From Puniceicoccus vermicola (GTDB lineage: Bacteria > Verrucomicrobiota > Verrucomicrobiia > Opitutales > Puniceicoccaceae), in NCBI RefSeq assembly GCF_014230055.1, contig NZ_JACHVA010000143.1, forward strand, positions 62,001 to 126,000: 64,000 nt of DNA. Direction: 5' to 3'. Under the pieces are notes generated by a model, which saw only the letters and a list, made by a program, of their open reading frames with translations, had not been told where the DNA came from and did not search any database. Shown here one piece after another: positions 35,352-44,840 of this stretch. The position numbers were made by a program, and so were the translations under genes. Position 1 is the stretch's first letter. Every line of letters starts with the position of its first letter.

Positions 35352-36161
35352 CTACTCGGTTTCGATGATATCCTTGTAGGTCGCGAAATAACGGCCACCG
35401 AACTCCTTCTGGGAGTCTGCGTCGAAATGCAGTTGATCTCCCCTGTCCGATAGCCCCTCCGAACTCACAACACCTGCCTCCTCAATCCGTTCGGGGATGG
35501 ATCTGATTCCTTCATTGATAAGACTGGCATTGGCTGAACGCACTGGGTCATCCGGGTAAATGAAGGGGCCCAGTTCTCCAGCGATGAAAGGAACATCGGG
35601 AGCATCCAATGCCTCTCGAAAGGCATTTGCGACCACAGCAAGGTTTTGGCCATAAGCCTTTGCTGCAGAAGCACTCCCGCACTCGCTTTCTCCCTGATGC
35701 CACAAGATGGCTTTCAGTTCACCCCGCTCCATGGCAATTTTCGTTCGTCGAACCGCTTCCTCGAACAGATCCTGTCCCGGCATCCAACGGCGGATCGGCG
35801 TACCGCCCACCGCGCACGGAATCAAGCCCACCGACGTTTTCGGATTCTCCTCCGCCACCTGCTTCGCAAAAGTGAATCCGAGACCAACTCCCGCGAAGCT
35901 CTTATCGAAATGAATTGGCTCTCCCTCGTTCACCCAATCGTCATTCTTATCGAGAACGAAAATCTGGGGATCAGGAATACGGTCCTCAGGAGTTACCTTC
36001 CCCCGCCCAGCCATATTGGACTGGCCGACCAAGAGAAATAGCTGCATCTCCGATGGAATATCCGGCGCTTCCCCCGAGCCCGCGTCTGCGAAACTCGCCC
36101 CTTGGGCGAAGATCGCCAGTAGCAGGCACCGACTCAACCAACTACTCACTCCTCTTTTCAT
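35352..36161 (-). CDS. Secreted carbohydrate esterase, CE6/SASA type
   Basis: A 269-residue esterase of the sialate-O-acetylesterase/CE6 fold (SGNH-like). A signal peptide spans about residues 8-25. The nucleophile serine is in VGQSNMAGRG, GWHQ-type block is LWHQGESE, and the Asp/His pair is in DQLHFDADS. It probably removes acetyl groups from plant or algal polysaccharide. Its ATG at 36161 overlaps the TGA of the upstream beta-helix gene (ATGA), indicating translational coupling; a second ATG at 36170 adds three residues. Confidence 0.87.
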   Translation of the reverse strand: MKRGVSSWLSRCLLLAIFAQGASFADAGSGEAPDIPSEMQLFLLVGQSNMAGRGKVTPEDRIPDPQIFVLDKNDDWVNEGEPIHFDKSFAGVGLGFTFAKQVAEENPKTSVGLIPCAVGGTPIRRWMPGQDLFEEAVRRTKIAMERGELKAILWHQGESECGSASAAKAYGQNLAVVANAFREALDAPDVPFIAGELGPFIYPDDPVRSANASLINEGIRSIPERIEEAGVVSSEGLSDRGDQLHFDADSQKEFGGRYFATYKDIIETE

Positions 36162-37213
36162 AAGTCCCATGTGTCTCCTTCGAACAAGTTTCCGTTCAGG
36201 GTAATTGAAGATGTCGATGACGAATCGACGATAACAGGGTCGAGCGACGGAGCCATATCAGAAGGAAAAAACTCATTATTCTCGATCAAAACATCACTCG
36301 CGTTTCTGACAATGATCGCTGTCGACAACAGAGCTTCCAGATATTTCGGACCATCTGCGAAAGGCCCACCATAATCTTGGAAACGGTTTCCAGTAATCCG
36401 GATATTGTGATTATCCACAACACTCAACGGCCCGATCGCGACAGAGAAATCGCCTATGTAGATATTGGTCGATCTGACCCGTGAAAAGGTATTCCCCTCA
36501 ATCAAAATATCGACCGCCGAAGGACCTTCAAACCAGCTCAGCGACTGCCCGAGCGTAATTCCTGGCTTCGCCAAATTTTCGAAATGGTTGTTCAGGATCT
36601 TCGCTCCTTTCGTGTACAGCCTGAATCCCCGCACCCGAGAATCAATGATATGGCAATCCTCGATCACCAGACCTTCACAGATCGTATCAAGATCCAAGGC
36701 CAGATCCGGCACGGATGATTCGGTAACAGCACCCTTCGATTTGACCGGCGGTCCGTAATCAGAGGACGCACTCAAACTATCGACGGTGTGCGAAATCTCC
36801 AACGGATCATCCATCGTCACCTCCAGAGCATACCGATCTCTCCATTTGACGATCCTGGCGGAACTGACCCGCGTGGTTTGCGTCACCACCCCGGTTGCAC
36901 CATCGGTGATTTGAAATCGGTCGCCGACTTCAACCAGATGATTGTTTTTCAAATCCATCAGGATGGTATTGTGAGAAGGATGACTAAGCACCCTCAGGTT
37001 GGTGCTCCCGATATTGCCTCCATCATCATCCATCTTTTCGAAACGGCAGCCTCGCACCTCGGGCCCTTGTCGCATCCTTTTGCTAAAGAATGCATCCGCA
37101 TTCACGCTCATCATCCGATTTCCCTTAGGCAAAACACGACAGTCAACATATTGATTCCCGCCGGGGCCTGTCATCTCATTGAACGCCTGAGCCGGCGCAC
37201 TGTATACCGTCAC
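36158..37213 (-). CDS. Right-handed parallel beta-helix protein, 5'-truncated (probable pseudogene)
   Basis: 351 residues from a GTG at 37213. Repeated coils of the form ILIEGNTFSRVR, IRITGNRFQDYG and VLIENNEFFPSD are typical of pectate-lyase-like parallel beta-helices acting on polysaccharides. The protein-like frame continues upstream of the GTG (a coil reading GGFVFENV) to about 37270 and then runs into a tandem repeat array, where it meets a stop at 37304-37306. There is no signal peptide, which a secreted beta-helix should have. The simplest reading is a gene whose 5' part was replaced by the array, leaving an out-of-context C-terminal fragment still coupled to the CE6 gene. Confidence 0.72.
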   Translation of the reverse strand: MTVYSAPAQAFNEMTGPGGNQYVDCRVLPKGNRMMSVNADAFFSKRMRQGPEVRGCRFEKMDDDGGNIGSTNLRVLSHPSHNTILMDLKNNHLVEVGDRFQITDGATGVVTQTTRVSSARIVKWRDRYALEVTMDDPLEISHTVDSLSASSDYGPPVKSKGAVTESSVPDLALDLDTICEGLVIEDCHIIDSRVRGFRLYTKGAKILNNHFENLAKPGITLGQSLSWFEGPSAVDILIEGNTFSRVRSTNIYIGDFSVAIGPLSVVDNHNIRITGNRFQDYGGPFADGPKYLEALLSTAIIVRNASDVLIENNEFFPSDMAPSLDPVIVDSSSTSSITLNGNLFEGDTWDL

Positions 37214-37261
37214 ATTCTCAAAAACGAAACCTCCGGTATCAATAAGTCTAAAGGTATGCTT

Positions 37262-37722
37262 CGAACGCCTCGCGAGAGCAAAAACTACGCAGCAATCGCA
37301 CGACTAAAGTCATGCGAGAACGGAAGAGAAACCTCAATCCCACCGTTCCCGATCGACTTTAGTCGTTCGGCTCGCATCGGCTACCAACCTCATCCGAGCT
37401 GAACAATCTCACCGCGCCGCCTCAATCATCCCAGCCACGCGAGAGCAAAAAGTACGCAGCAATCGCACGACTAAAGTCATGCGAGAACGGAAGAGAAACC
37501 TCAATCCCACCGTTCCCGATCGACTTTAGTCGTTCGGCTCGCATCGGCTACCAACCTCATCCGAGCTGAACAATCTCACCGCGCCGCCTCAATCATCCCT
37601 GCCTCGCGAGAGAGAGCATAAAGCGCGCAGCAATCGCACGACTAAAGTCATGCGAGAACGAGAGAGGAACCTCACTCCCACTGTTCCCGATCGACTTCAG
37701 TCGTTCGGCTCGCATCGGCAAC
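37262..37722. repeat. Tandem palindromic repeat, three units of ~169 bp
   Basis: CGACTAAAGTCATGCGAG starts at 37301, 37468 and 37639 (periods 167 and 171). Within each unit it pairs with a downstream GACTTTAGTCG...CTCGCAT block, so a unit is one large imperfect palindrome. The first unit abuts the broken 5' end of the beta-helix gene. From 37723 to 37953 nothing but the lipocalin promoter region is expected; no gene was seen. Confidence 0.85.
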
Positions 37723-37953
37723 GGACCCTCAGATACCCCCCCCAAAAATCCAAACGACTCTCCGACCTTCCCTTTTGTGCATTCTGCACCTCCTCGCGGC
37801 GATCCTCTCCCCCCTCGTCTTATCCCGTAATCTACCCCCCGCGGCCAGAGTCAGGAGTTTTGGGCCAATTCGGAAGCAGAAGGTTCGAGCGCTCTAAAGC
37901 GATTACACGTAATTTGCTTTCTGCATAGGCGATCCACTAGAGTCACGATTATC

Positions 37954-38511
37954 ATGAATCACTTCCTCCGCAACTCACCCTTCCTCCTCCTCGGTCTGGT
38001 TCTCTTGTCATCTTGCCAATCCCTTCCGAATAATCCGCCACCGACGGTCAAAGCTGTAGAATTGGATCGCTACACTGGACTTTGGCATGAGGTCGCCCGC
38101 CTACCCGTATTCTTTCAAGACGAAGACGAGCGCGCCACTGCAGAGTACTCGTTAAACGACAACGGGACAATCGCACTCGTCAATACCGCAATCGCCCCGG
38201 ACGGATCGACCCGTAGCGTCACCGGACACGCGGTGCCCGTCCCCGGTTCCGAAAACACTAGACTGGAGGTCACGATCGATAACTTCTTCGCCAAGATTTT
38301 TGGCTCTTCGCCAGATTTCGGGAACTACTGGATTTTTAAACTCGAATCGGACTACTCCGTGGCTCTGGTGGGATCGCCGAATCGGAAAACGCTCTGGCTC
38401 CTCGCACGCGAACCGCAAATCCCCGACGAGCAGTTGAGGCAATACATCGATTACGCCTCTCAACTAGGGTTCGATACCGACAAATTAATCCTCAACAACC
38501 GCCCACTCTAG
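37954..38511 (+). CDS. blc: Lipocalin-family outer-membrane lipoprotein (Blc-like)
   Basis: A 185-residue lipoprotein. Signal LLLGLVLLSSC provides the lipobox with Cys at about residue 21. The lipocalin motif 1 (G-x-W) is in YTGLWHEVARLP, and the strand pattern continues to ALVGSPNRKTLWLLARE, the second and third lipocalin motifs. Blc-type lipocalins bind lysophospholipids or fatty acids at the outer membrane. It is monocistronic and convergent with the GH38 gene. Confidence 0.88.
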   Translation: MNHFLRNSPFLLLGLVLLSSCQSLPNNPPPTVKAVELDRYTGLWHEVARLPVFFQDEDERATAEYSLNDNGTIALVNTAIAPDGSTRSVTGHAVPVPGSENTRLEVTIDNFFAKIFGSSPDFGNYWIFKLESDYSVALVGSPNRKTLWLLAREPQIPDEQLRQYIDYASQLGFDTDKLILNNRPL

Positions 38512-38532
38512 GACCATCCCATCGGAAGCCCT

Positions 38533-41500
38533 TTAGCTCTTACGGAAACGCAGACTGACCACCTCATAGGGTGAGAACTTGACGAAACTCTCGACGCTTT
38601 CCACCGACTTTTCCCCGATCTCGGTTTGTTCGACGGTCCAACCCTCTGCGACTTGAACCTCAACCGAACCCCGACGGCCGGCTACTTCGTGTAGGCGTAA
38701 AATCCAAGATCCTTCCCCGGCGGGCTTGACCCAGCAAGGAACCAGCGAGTCTCCACCCTCCAAGGACATCAGAGGCGATTCGACCGACTCACCCCGGTAG
38801 ATCAACGGCTCGGTAAAATGGGTATCCGCCACGGAGGCCGGCTGACGCTCACGCGGCAACCCGGCATCATAGCGCCCGATTGCCAGAGCAATCCGGTGAG
38901 ATCCTTGATCGCTGAAAGGCGATTCGATCTCCAGTCGGGTCAGATGAGGGGGCCACGCATGAGCGTGTCCATCAAAGCCGGTCACTTTCGGACTCCGCAC
39001 GAGGCTCACCCCAACGCATCCGTTCCGGACCGAAGCCCCGTACTTCGCCTCGGATACGAGGAACATCCCCTCACTCTCCCCCTCATCGAATATCGAAAGG
39101 TGACGATTGAAAGGAACCTCCCACATGGCCTCGGCAACCATCCCGTTGGCCAACTGAGGACGGAGAACGCTCCCGTAAGGAATGCCAAATCGAGCATTCA
39201 TCGCCGCGTATTGCGTCGGGAAAAGAATCTTTAGCAGAGACTCCGACTCGTGCCAGTCCAGATCGATCGAGACATTGACTAGCGGACTCCCCGCTTCGAG
39301 GAGGAAGGTAACCGTCGCTTCACTCGATTCGCCGATCTTACGTTTCACGGCGAACCCGCCGCGGTGCGATCCTTCCTGAACCGGAGTCACCGTCGCATCG
39401 GCCGCGCAGACCTCCCCCAAGGACAAGACGTGGCGATCAATATCCCAGGCGTCGAAGTTCGCCGCATGGTCCGGATAGAGGACCAATTGTCCGATGGGTT
39501 CGGACAGTGGCACTTCCACCCCTTCCCAAACGAGCGAATCAATCCATCCGGACTGGTTCAACTGGAAGGATACCAAACCATTTGAGACCAATGAACCTTC
39601 GACACGCACCTCTTCCGGCTGTTCAACGGCCACCCCGGCCAGCGCAGATCCGCTCAGAGCTGGCAGTTCAACATAAGTGGCCTCCTTCGCACCTTCCGGC
39701 GTGATCCACTTGCGCACGGGAACTGCATGCGGGTTGAAGATGGCCAAGTCGCCTTCACCTTCCAACGCTTGAGCAGCTTCTGCCCTCTGCGTGGCCGCGT
39801 TCTCATCGAGCTCCGGCAACCCTTCCAGATACACATCCCAGACCGAACTCCCGGGAATGTAGTCGTGAAACTGAGAGAAGACCAAACGCTTCCAAGCGTG
39901 CTCCATCTCCCAATGCTTTCCAGTCAGGGAGGAAACCGATTCGGCAACCTGCAAGGCCCGCTCGAGATTCCGGAAGCTCTCTTTCAAATTCCCGTGCGTG
40001 GTGTAGGTTCCGCGGTGATACTCGAGATAGCATTCGCCCTGGTGAACTGGCAGCTCATCCTTCACCGCATTCAAGCGATCGAAAAAGGCCTCCGGCTGAT
40101 CCCATTCGATCGACGGCATTCCCGGCAGCGAACCGAGTCGACGCGCCCGCTCGAGCATCTCGTCCGTAGGTCCACCGCCTCCGTCGCCATACCCGGTCGG
40201 GAGCAGGTATTCGTCGTGGATATCGGCCTGCTGATTCGCATTCATCGGAGCCTTCACGTTGTCGATCGTCATGTGCGTGACGTAGCCGGACTCCTGAGTC
40301 ACGTGGGCGAGCACCTCCGAACCATCGTGCCCCTTCCAGACAAAACTGCTATAGGGAAAACGGTTGATCGCATTCCAAGTCATCTTCGTCGTGAAGAAGT
40401 AATTCACCCCGGTCTGCTTCATGATCAAGGGCAGGCAGGCCGCATAGCCGAAGACATCCGGGAGCCAGGTCAGCTTCGAGAGCTGTCCATTGATGGCCTC
40501 GAACCCCTTCTGTCCGAGAACAAAGCTGCGGGCCAACGCTTCTCCGCAGGCCATGGTTGTGTCGGACTCCACGTACATCGCCCCGGTCGCTTCCCATTGT
40601 TTGGAACCGATTCGCTGCAACACGCGGTCGTACAGGCCGGGCTCCCGCTTCGCCACCGCCTCGTAGCTGGCAGGCTGGCTGTAGGCGAATCGGTATTCCG
40701 GATACTCTTCCATCAAGCGGTCGACGGTCGAAAAGATGTTCACCGCTTTCAATTCTCCCATGCGCTCAGGCCAGATCCAGACGAGATCCAGGTGGGCGTG
40801 TCCGGTCAGAACACAACGGGCAAAAGTCTTGTCGACCCGGAGGCTTTGATAGAGCCCCGCCAGTGATTCCCGCAAGGCGGCAACCCCTTCCCGATCGAGA
40901 GCGTTCACGGCATCCTCCATACCTCGGAGCATTTTCCGCAGCGAAGGAGTAAATTTATCCATCGGCGGCTGCAATCCGGCCCCGATCAATTCGGTCGAGA
41001 CCTGAGGATTCTCCCGGTGCCGCTGATCAATGAACAAGTCGAAGATGCACTTGAGGTCGTGGTAGGCATTCCACACTTCGTCGTTCCGACGCCGGACGGT
41101 AGCGCTCTCAAAGTAGCTCCCCTTCTCTTCCATCCCGTTCGCCTCCGGATGCCAGATCGCACTCTGGATGCAGCTCGATTGGACCCAGACCTCACTCGTC
41201 CCCTCAGGCAAACGGCAATGGCGGTGGGCAACGTTGAAGCCAAAATACGGTTGATCCTCAACGTAAAGCGTCGCCTCTGCCTGATCTTTCCAGTGGAGCC
41301 AAGTATTGTCGTCTGCCGCCTCCGGGAGGAAGACCCGGCTCCATCGCTGGTCAAATAATTTGCCCCAGAAAGAGCAATGACTCACTGGCTGGCGATCCAA
41401 GGTCTTGCCTTTGGCCAGTGGCACCTGACTCGGGCTCGGCTCGGAAGCCTCAACCGAGACCGGACGCGAATCCGTCCAGATGCTCGATTGTAGGCGATTG

Positions 41501-41556
41501 AGAGCCGCGTTGATTCGGTTGGGGGTCAGTTGCGGAAGATGATGATTGGGAAGCAT
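38533..41556 (-). CDS. Alpha-mannosidase, glycoside hydrolase family 38
   Basis: A 1007-residue retaining alpha-mannosidase. The zinc-binding N-terminal motif is TGHAHLDLVWIWP and the catalytic nucleophile aspartate lies in YVESDTTMACGEAL. Further family blocks are WLPDVFGY and FFTTKMTWNAINRFP. A long C-terminal beta region completes the usual bacterial length (about 1000). No signal peptide is present, so it probably acts in the cytoplasm on imported mannosides. The start is set at MLPNHHLPQL; the longer frame overlaps the divergent AraC gene's upstream region. The adjacent AraC gene is the likely regulator. Confidence 0.92.
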   Translation of the reverse strand: MLPNHHLPQLTPNRINAALNRLQSSIWTDSRPVSVEASEPSPSQVPLAKGKTLDRQPVSHCSFWGKLFDQRWSRVFLPEAADDNTWLHWKDQAEATLYVEDQPYFGFNVAHRHCRLPEGTSEVWVQSSCIQSAIWHPEANGMEEKGSYFESATVRRRNDEVWNAYHDLKCIFDLFIDQRHRENPQVSTELIGAGLQPPMDKFTPSLRKMLRGMEDAVNALDREGVAALRESLAGLYQSLRVDKTFARCVLTGHAHLDLVWIWPERMGELKAVNIFSTVDRLMEEYPEYRFAYSQPASYEAVAKREPGLYDRVLQRIGSKQWEATGAMYVESDTTMACGEALARSFVLGQKGFEAINGQLSKLTWLPDVFGYAACLPLIMKQTGVNYFFTTKMTWNAINRFPYSSFVWKGHDGSEVLAHVTQESGYVTHMTIDNVKAPMNANQQADIHDEYLLPTGYGDGGGGPTDEMLERARRLGSLPGMPSIEWDQPEAFFDRLNAVKDELPVHQGECYLEYHRGTYTTHGNLKESFRNLERALQVAESVSSLTGKHWEMEHAWKRLVFSQFHDYIPGSSVWDVYLEGLPELDENAATQRAEAAQALEGEGDLAIFNPHAVPVRKWITPEGAKEATYVELPALSGSALAGVAVEQPEEVRVEGSLVSNGLVSFQLNQSGWIDSLVWEGVEVPLSEPIGQLVLYPDHAANFDAWDIDRHVLSLGEVCAADATVTPVQEGSHRGGFAVKRKIGESSEATVTFLLEAGSPLVNVSIDLDWHESESLLKILFPTQYAAMNARFGIPYGSVLRPQLANGMVAEAMWEVPFNRHLSIFDEGESEGMFLVSEAKYGASVRNGCVGVSLVRSPKVTGFDGHAHAWPPHLTRLEIESPFSDQGSHRIALAIGRYDAGLPRERQPASVADTHFTEPLIYRGESVESPLMSLEGGDSLVPCWVKPAGEGSWILRLHEVAGRRGSVEVQVAEGWTVEQTEIGEKSVESVESFVKFSPYEVVSLRFRKS

Positions 41557-41631
41557 AATAGTAGAAAGGAGTATAGCAGAAGCATCGCTCTCGGTTCTTG
41601 CGGTAACCCGACAATTTCTTACGCTGACTTG

Positions 41632-42474
41632 ATGCACACGCTCTCGACCTTCGACTGGCCCCAACCCTACGCCTGCACCTACGAAGCCTACAACTATAGC
41701 TACATTCCCTCCCCCAAAGTGCATGCTCAGGATTATCACGAATTCTTCTGGATTGAGAGCGGGCGCGGCTGCCACCTTTTAAACGGAGAGCCCAGGCTCA
41801 TGGAAACCGGCTACTTTGCCCTCATTCGCGCGGATGACCAACACGGCTTCTCCGCCTGGGAACAGGACGACCGCATCCGGCTGATCAACTTCGCCTTCCC
41901 CTCGCCTCTCTGGGAAAAAATCCGCACGAACTTCTTCCCCGATCGGATATGCTTCTTTGATCATACACCGATCGCCAAGCGCGAATATTACTTGAGCGTC
42001 GATGACCGCGAACGCCTCCGTCAGATGGGTAACGACTTGGCTGCCGGCCACTGGAACGAAACCAATGCGGCCGCCTATCTGCACGGAGTCCTCGCCCTCC
42101 TCGACAATCGCGACCGGGAAACCACTCATCCCGCCGCCACTCCCGAATGGCTGACCCAAGCCGTCCGGAAGATTGAGATCTGGCCGAACTTTGTCGGAGG
42201 AGTCCCGGAGTTCGTCCGTATGGCCGGACGCAGCCACGAACACGTCAGCCGGGCTTGTCGTAAATGTCTAAACATCAGCCCGCGGGAGATCGTCAACCGG
42301 GCTCGGATCAAATGGGCCTCCATGCAACTGGAGACCTCCCAAAAAGAGATCGTCGATATCGCCGAAGAGTGTGGCTTCGAAAATCTCGGTCATTTCTACA
42401 AGGTCTTCAAAACCACCCACCAGACCACCCCGCGAAAGTACCGTCTCAAATTTGGGATTCCCCAGATTTCGTAG
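41632..42474 (+). CDS. AraC-family transcriptional regulator
   Basis: A 280-residue regulator with an N-terminal cupin-like sensor domain (HEFFWIESGRGCHLL, near residues 33-47) and two C-terminal helix-turn-helix motifs (VPEFVRMAGRSHEHVSRACRK and IVDIAEECGFENLGHFYKVFKTTH) ending in the TPRKYR consensus. The start MHTLSTFDWP leaves 75 bp to the divergent GH38 gene; a longer frame from 41530 would run into that gene. Sugar-responsive control of the alpha-mannosidase is the obvious hypothesis. Confidence 0.9.
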   Translation: MHTLSTFDWPQPYACTYEAYNYSYIPSPKVHAQDYHEFFWIESGRGCHLLNGEPRLMETGYFALIRADDQHGFSAWEQDDRIRLINFAFPSPLWEKIRTNFFPDRICFFDHTPIAKREYYLSVDDRERLRQMGNDLAAGHWNETNAAAYLHGVLALLDNRDRETTHPAATPEWLTQAVRKIEIWPNFVGGVPEFVRMAGRSHEHVSRACRKCLNISPREIVNRARIKWASMQLETSQKEIVDIAEECGFENLGHFYKVFKTTHQTTPRKYRLKFGIPQIS

Positions 42475-42769
42475 GGCCAGTAAGTCGAGCGCGACGCTCC
42501 CCGCCGCATCGAATCAACCCCCGAAGATTCCACTCGTTGGCGATGGAGAAACTTGCAGGGCCGTGGACTTGCCGGAGGATCAAGCTTGCTTTCGGAGCAG
42601 GTCCGTGTTCTCAAAAATAGACCCCAAAATACTTTATCCGATTCCCCTCCAGACATTTACAAAACAAAAAGAGCCCAAAAAACCGTAAAAACGAATATCT
42701 TCAGATCTGAAATCGGAACTGATTTAACTCAATCTCAGTTCGAGAGATAAACACTGATATGGAAAGAAA

Positions 42770-43702
42770 ATGAAGCACATCACAATACTCCTTTTGCTAG
42801 CTGTTTACTGCCAAGCCCACGCGCACAATCGCGCTGTAGAATCTCCAATCACCATGGAGCAATTGATGCATGAACTTGAAATACAAGGCGGAAATTGGAA
42901 TTTCACGTTTGAGAAGCCTGTGTTAGCTTATGTTGTTTTCGAGATTTCGACTTTTCCAAACGGAGAAAAAAAAGAAGTCACTACATTCATCTCAGATAAA
43001 CCATCAAAGAAAATCGCGATGTTCTTCTCGAATTCGCCATTTAGAGTCGGCAACCATCCAGATCCGAACCGGCTGAACGAAAAAAAAATGAAAATCTGGA
43101 TTTCGAACTGCAAGGCGACAGAAGGAACACGAATCCTTTGGTATACTGATAAGTTCTCTACTTTGCCTTGGGTCGAGGAGGATGGATTGATCACAGACTC
43201 TCGACCATGCATACCAGAATATCCGGCATTAAACTACGAGTATGTTCTGGCTTCCTATTTTCGGGAAGGTGACCCCTATGTAGTTGAAGCAACGATCAGT
43301 TTCATTGAGAAAAAGTCGGACACTGAGAAGATTCGCCTTTATGATCGGAATACCAATGATCCCCATTATTGGTCCGGTTCTTTAGCCGATTCAGCTAAAA
43401 CGGACGAGATAAAACAATCAGCCGAAAACATCGGACCAAATTCAAGCGGATCCGCCGATGTTCCACTTTCCCGAGAGATTATTCTCCGGGCAACCGATGG
43501 ATCAACCTATATCCGGGTGAAGGATTCGGCCAATGATGAAACTCTTGGGCAATTTGCTCTCAGACCGGGGGATAGTCGAACCATCGCCGCAGACGGTGAG
43601 GTTGTAATTCTATACACTGAAGGCAAATTCCTTGAAATTGAACGCGGTGACGAAACTTATACTCCCAGTCGCTCAGGAATCGGGAAGATTCGGATACAAT
43701 AG
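42770..43702 (+). CDS. Secreted protein of unknown function
   Basis: A 310-residue protein I do not recognise. Residues 1-18 are a signal peptide (HITILLLLAVYCQAHA). The middle region is rich in aromatic and charged residues with two Cys (SNCKATEG and SRPCIPEYP) that may form a disulfide. A Ser/Asn-rich linker near residue 225 leads to a C-terminal beta domain (EIILRATDGSTYIRVKD, FALRPGDSRTI) weakly reminiscent of the RodZ-type DUF4115 fold. The gene is visibly AT-richer than its neighbours, with A-runs, and lies between a regulator and a MITE-like element, so recent acquisition is plausible. Confidence 0.72.
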   Translation: MKHITILLLLAVYCQAHAHNRAVESPITMEQLMHELEIQGGNWNFTFEKPVLAYVVFEISTFPNGEKKEVTTFISDKPSKKIAMFFSNSPFRVGNHPDPNRLNEKKMKIWISNCKATEGTRILWYTDKFSTLPWVEEDGLITDSRPCIPEYPALNYEYVLASYFREGDPYVVEATISFIEKKSDTEKIRLYDRNTNDPHYWSGSLADSAKTDEIKQSAENIGPNSSGSADVPLSREIILRATDGSTYIRVKDSANDETLGQFALRPGDSRTIAADGEVVILYTEGKFLEIERGDETYTPSRSGIGKIRIQ

Positions 43703-43870
43703 AGAAAGAAAACAGTTTTCCCTTTCGGGCTGGTCGAAAACCGACAAAAGCCATATTCAGACGGCCCAGGCAACCCGACAACCATCCCGAAAAGACCAAC
43801 AGGACCATGAACCGCCAGCCTTGTGATTGATCCCCATCACTCCGGCACCACCCTCGAAGTCTGCCGGGAA

Positions 43871-44097
43871 TGGCACTAGTTTAAGGGTTTTAGAAGGGAG
43901 ATTTTGATATTAGGAACTATTGAAGAGAACCCCCTCCATCCCGCGTCCGTGGGATCCCCCTCCCCTGCCACAGGGGAAGAGTCTTTCTGTAATTTTCTGA
44001 CTCCCCTCCTACGAGTAAAAGGGGGGACCCCCGACTACCCCGACTATGTCGGGGGTGGGGTGATTCCCATTCCATACAATCTCTTAAACCAGTGCCA
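43871..44097 (-). mobile_element. MITE-like element, copy 2 (227 bp, inverted relative to copy 1)
   Basis: The termini are TGGCACTAGTTTAAG and CTTAAACCAGTGCCA, inverted repeats with one mismatch. Read on the minus strand it follows copy 1 (2311-2526) from end to end, with conserved blocks such as TTGTATGGAATGGGAA, CCCCCGACATAGTCGGGG, TCAGAAAATTACAGAAAGA and the CCCCTG-AGGGG hairpin. It has a short duplication in the GTCGGGG hairpin and a different outer hairpin. No coding capacity is seen. It ends 58 bp before the antitoxin start. The rest of the gap 43703-44155 holds nothing recognisable. Confidence 0.78.
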
Positions 44098-44155
44098 CTC
44101 AAGTCTGCCGACGGGACAGTTGACAATGTGCTTCATTTTGCTACATTCTCTACCC

Positions 44156-44374
44156 ATGAGCACAGTCGTTCGAATTTCAGACCATCTTGCCGACGAAGCC
44201 AAAACCCGGTCGAAAGTCGAGCATCGGTCAATGACCTCCCAAGTCGAATATTGGGCCACCATTGGCAAAGCGGCAGAGGAGAATCCTGACCTTCCGTTCA
44301 GTTTTATAAAAGAAACTCTCTTGGCGATGGAAGAAATGAAAAAAGGCCAAAAGGAGGAGTATACCTTTGGTTAA
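44156..44374 (+). CDS. ParD-like type II antitoxin
   Basis: A 72-residue protein starting MSTVVRISDHLADEAK, the DNA-binding ribbon-helix-helix-like N-terminus of ParD-like antitoxins, followed by SMTSQVEYWATIGKAAEENPD, typical of that family. The C-terminal tail (METLLAMEEMKKG-like region) would wrap the toxin. A longer open frame upstream reads through the MITE and is not real. It overlaps the toxin gene by 8 bp, the usual antitoxin-first arrangement. Autoregulation through its own promoter is expected. Confidence 0.82.
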   Translation: MSTVVRISDHLADEAKTRSKVEHRSMTSQVEYWATIGKAAEENPDLPFSFIKETLLAMEEMKKGQKEEYTFG

Positions 44375-44654
44375 TCGAATCGTTTACGCTTCTGCGGCAT
44401 TCGGTCGAAAGGCAAAAAAATTAAAGAGACAGGAAAAGAAAGAGCTTGATAACGCAGTTCTAGACATCCTGAAGAATCCAGATATCGGAGAAGAAAAGGC
44501 CGGAGACCTGGCAGGTGTTTTCGTCCACAAGTTCAAGGTCAGGAAGCAGTTGATTCTTCTTTCCTACACCTACGACGAAGAAGAGATCAATCTACTGACA
44601 TTGGGCAGCCATGAAAACTTTTATCGTGACCTGAAAAACTACCGGAAGGCCTAA
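44367..44654 (+). CDS. RelE/ParE-family toxin
   Basis: A 95-residue basic protein with the RelE/ParE fold pattern: two N-terminal helices rich in Lys (FGRKAKKLKRQEKKELDNAV), then strands HKFKVRKQLILLSYTYD and the closing LLTLGSHENFYRDLKNY. Translation begins at a TTG preceded by AAGGAGGAG about 9 nt upstream, a strong ribosome binding site inside the antitoxin gene. Whether it cleaves mRNA (RelE) or poisons gyrase (ParE) cannot be told; the GSHENFYRDL ending favours the RelE side. Confidence 0.82.
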   Translation: MVNRIVYASAAFGRKAKKLKRQEKKELDNAVLDILKNPDIGEEKAGDLAGVFVHKFKVRKQLILLSYTYDEEEINLLTLGSHENFYRDLKNYRKA

Positions 44655-44840
44655 TCCTACGAGTATGCCGGCCGAAATTGCTTGTCATAGTTGTACTTGA
44701 TCCCCGGCTTGGCCACTTACCCTCCACGATTCTCCCTGCCCGAATCACACATCTGGCACTCGACTATTCCGGGCCCACCTTGCCCTTCCTCCCCCCTTGA
44801 AGCTTGCCATGCCCCGCCGCCCCGGCCTAAACCTAATTAG

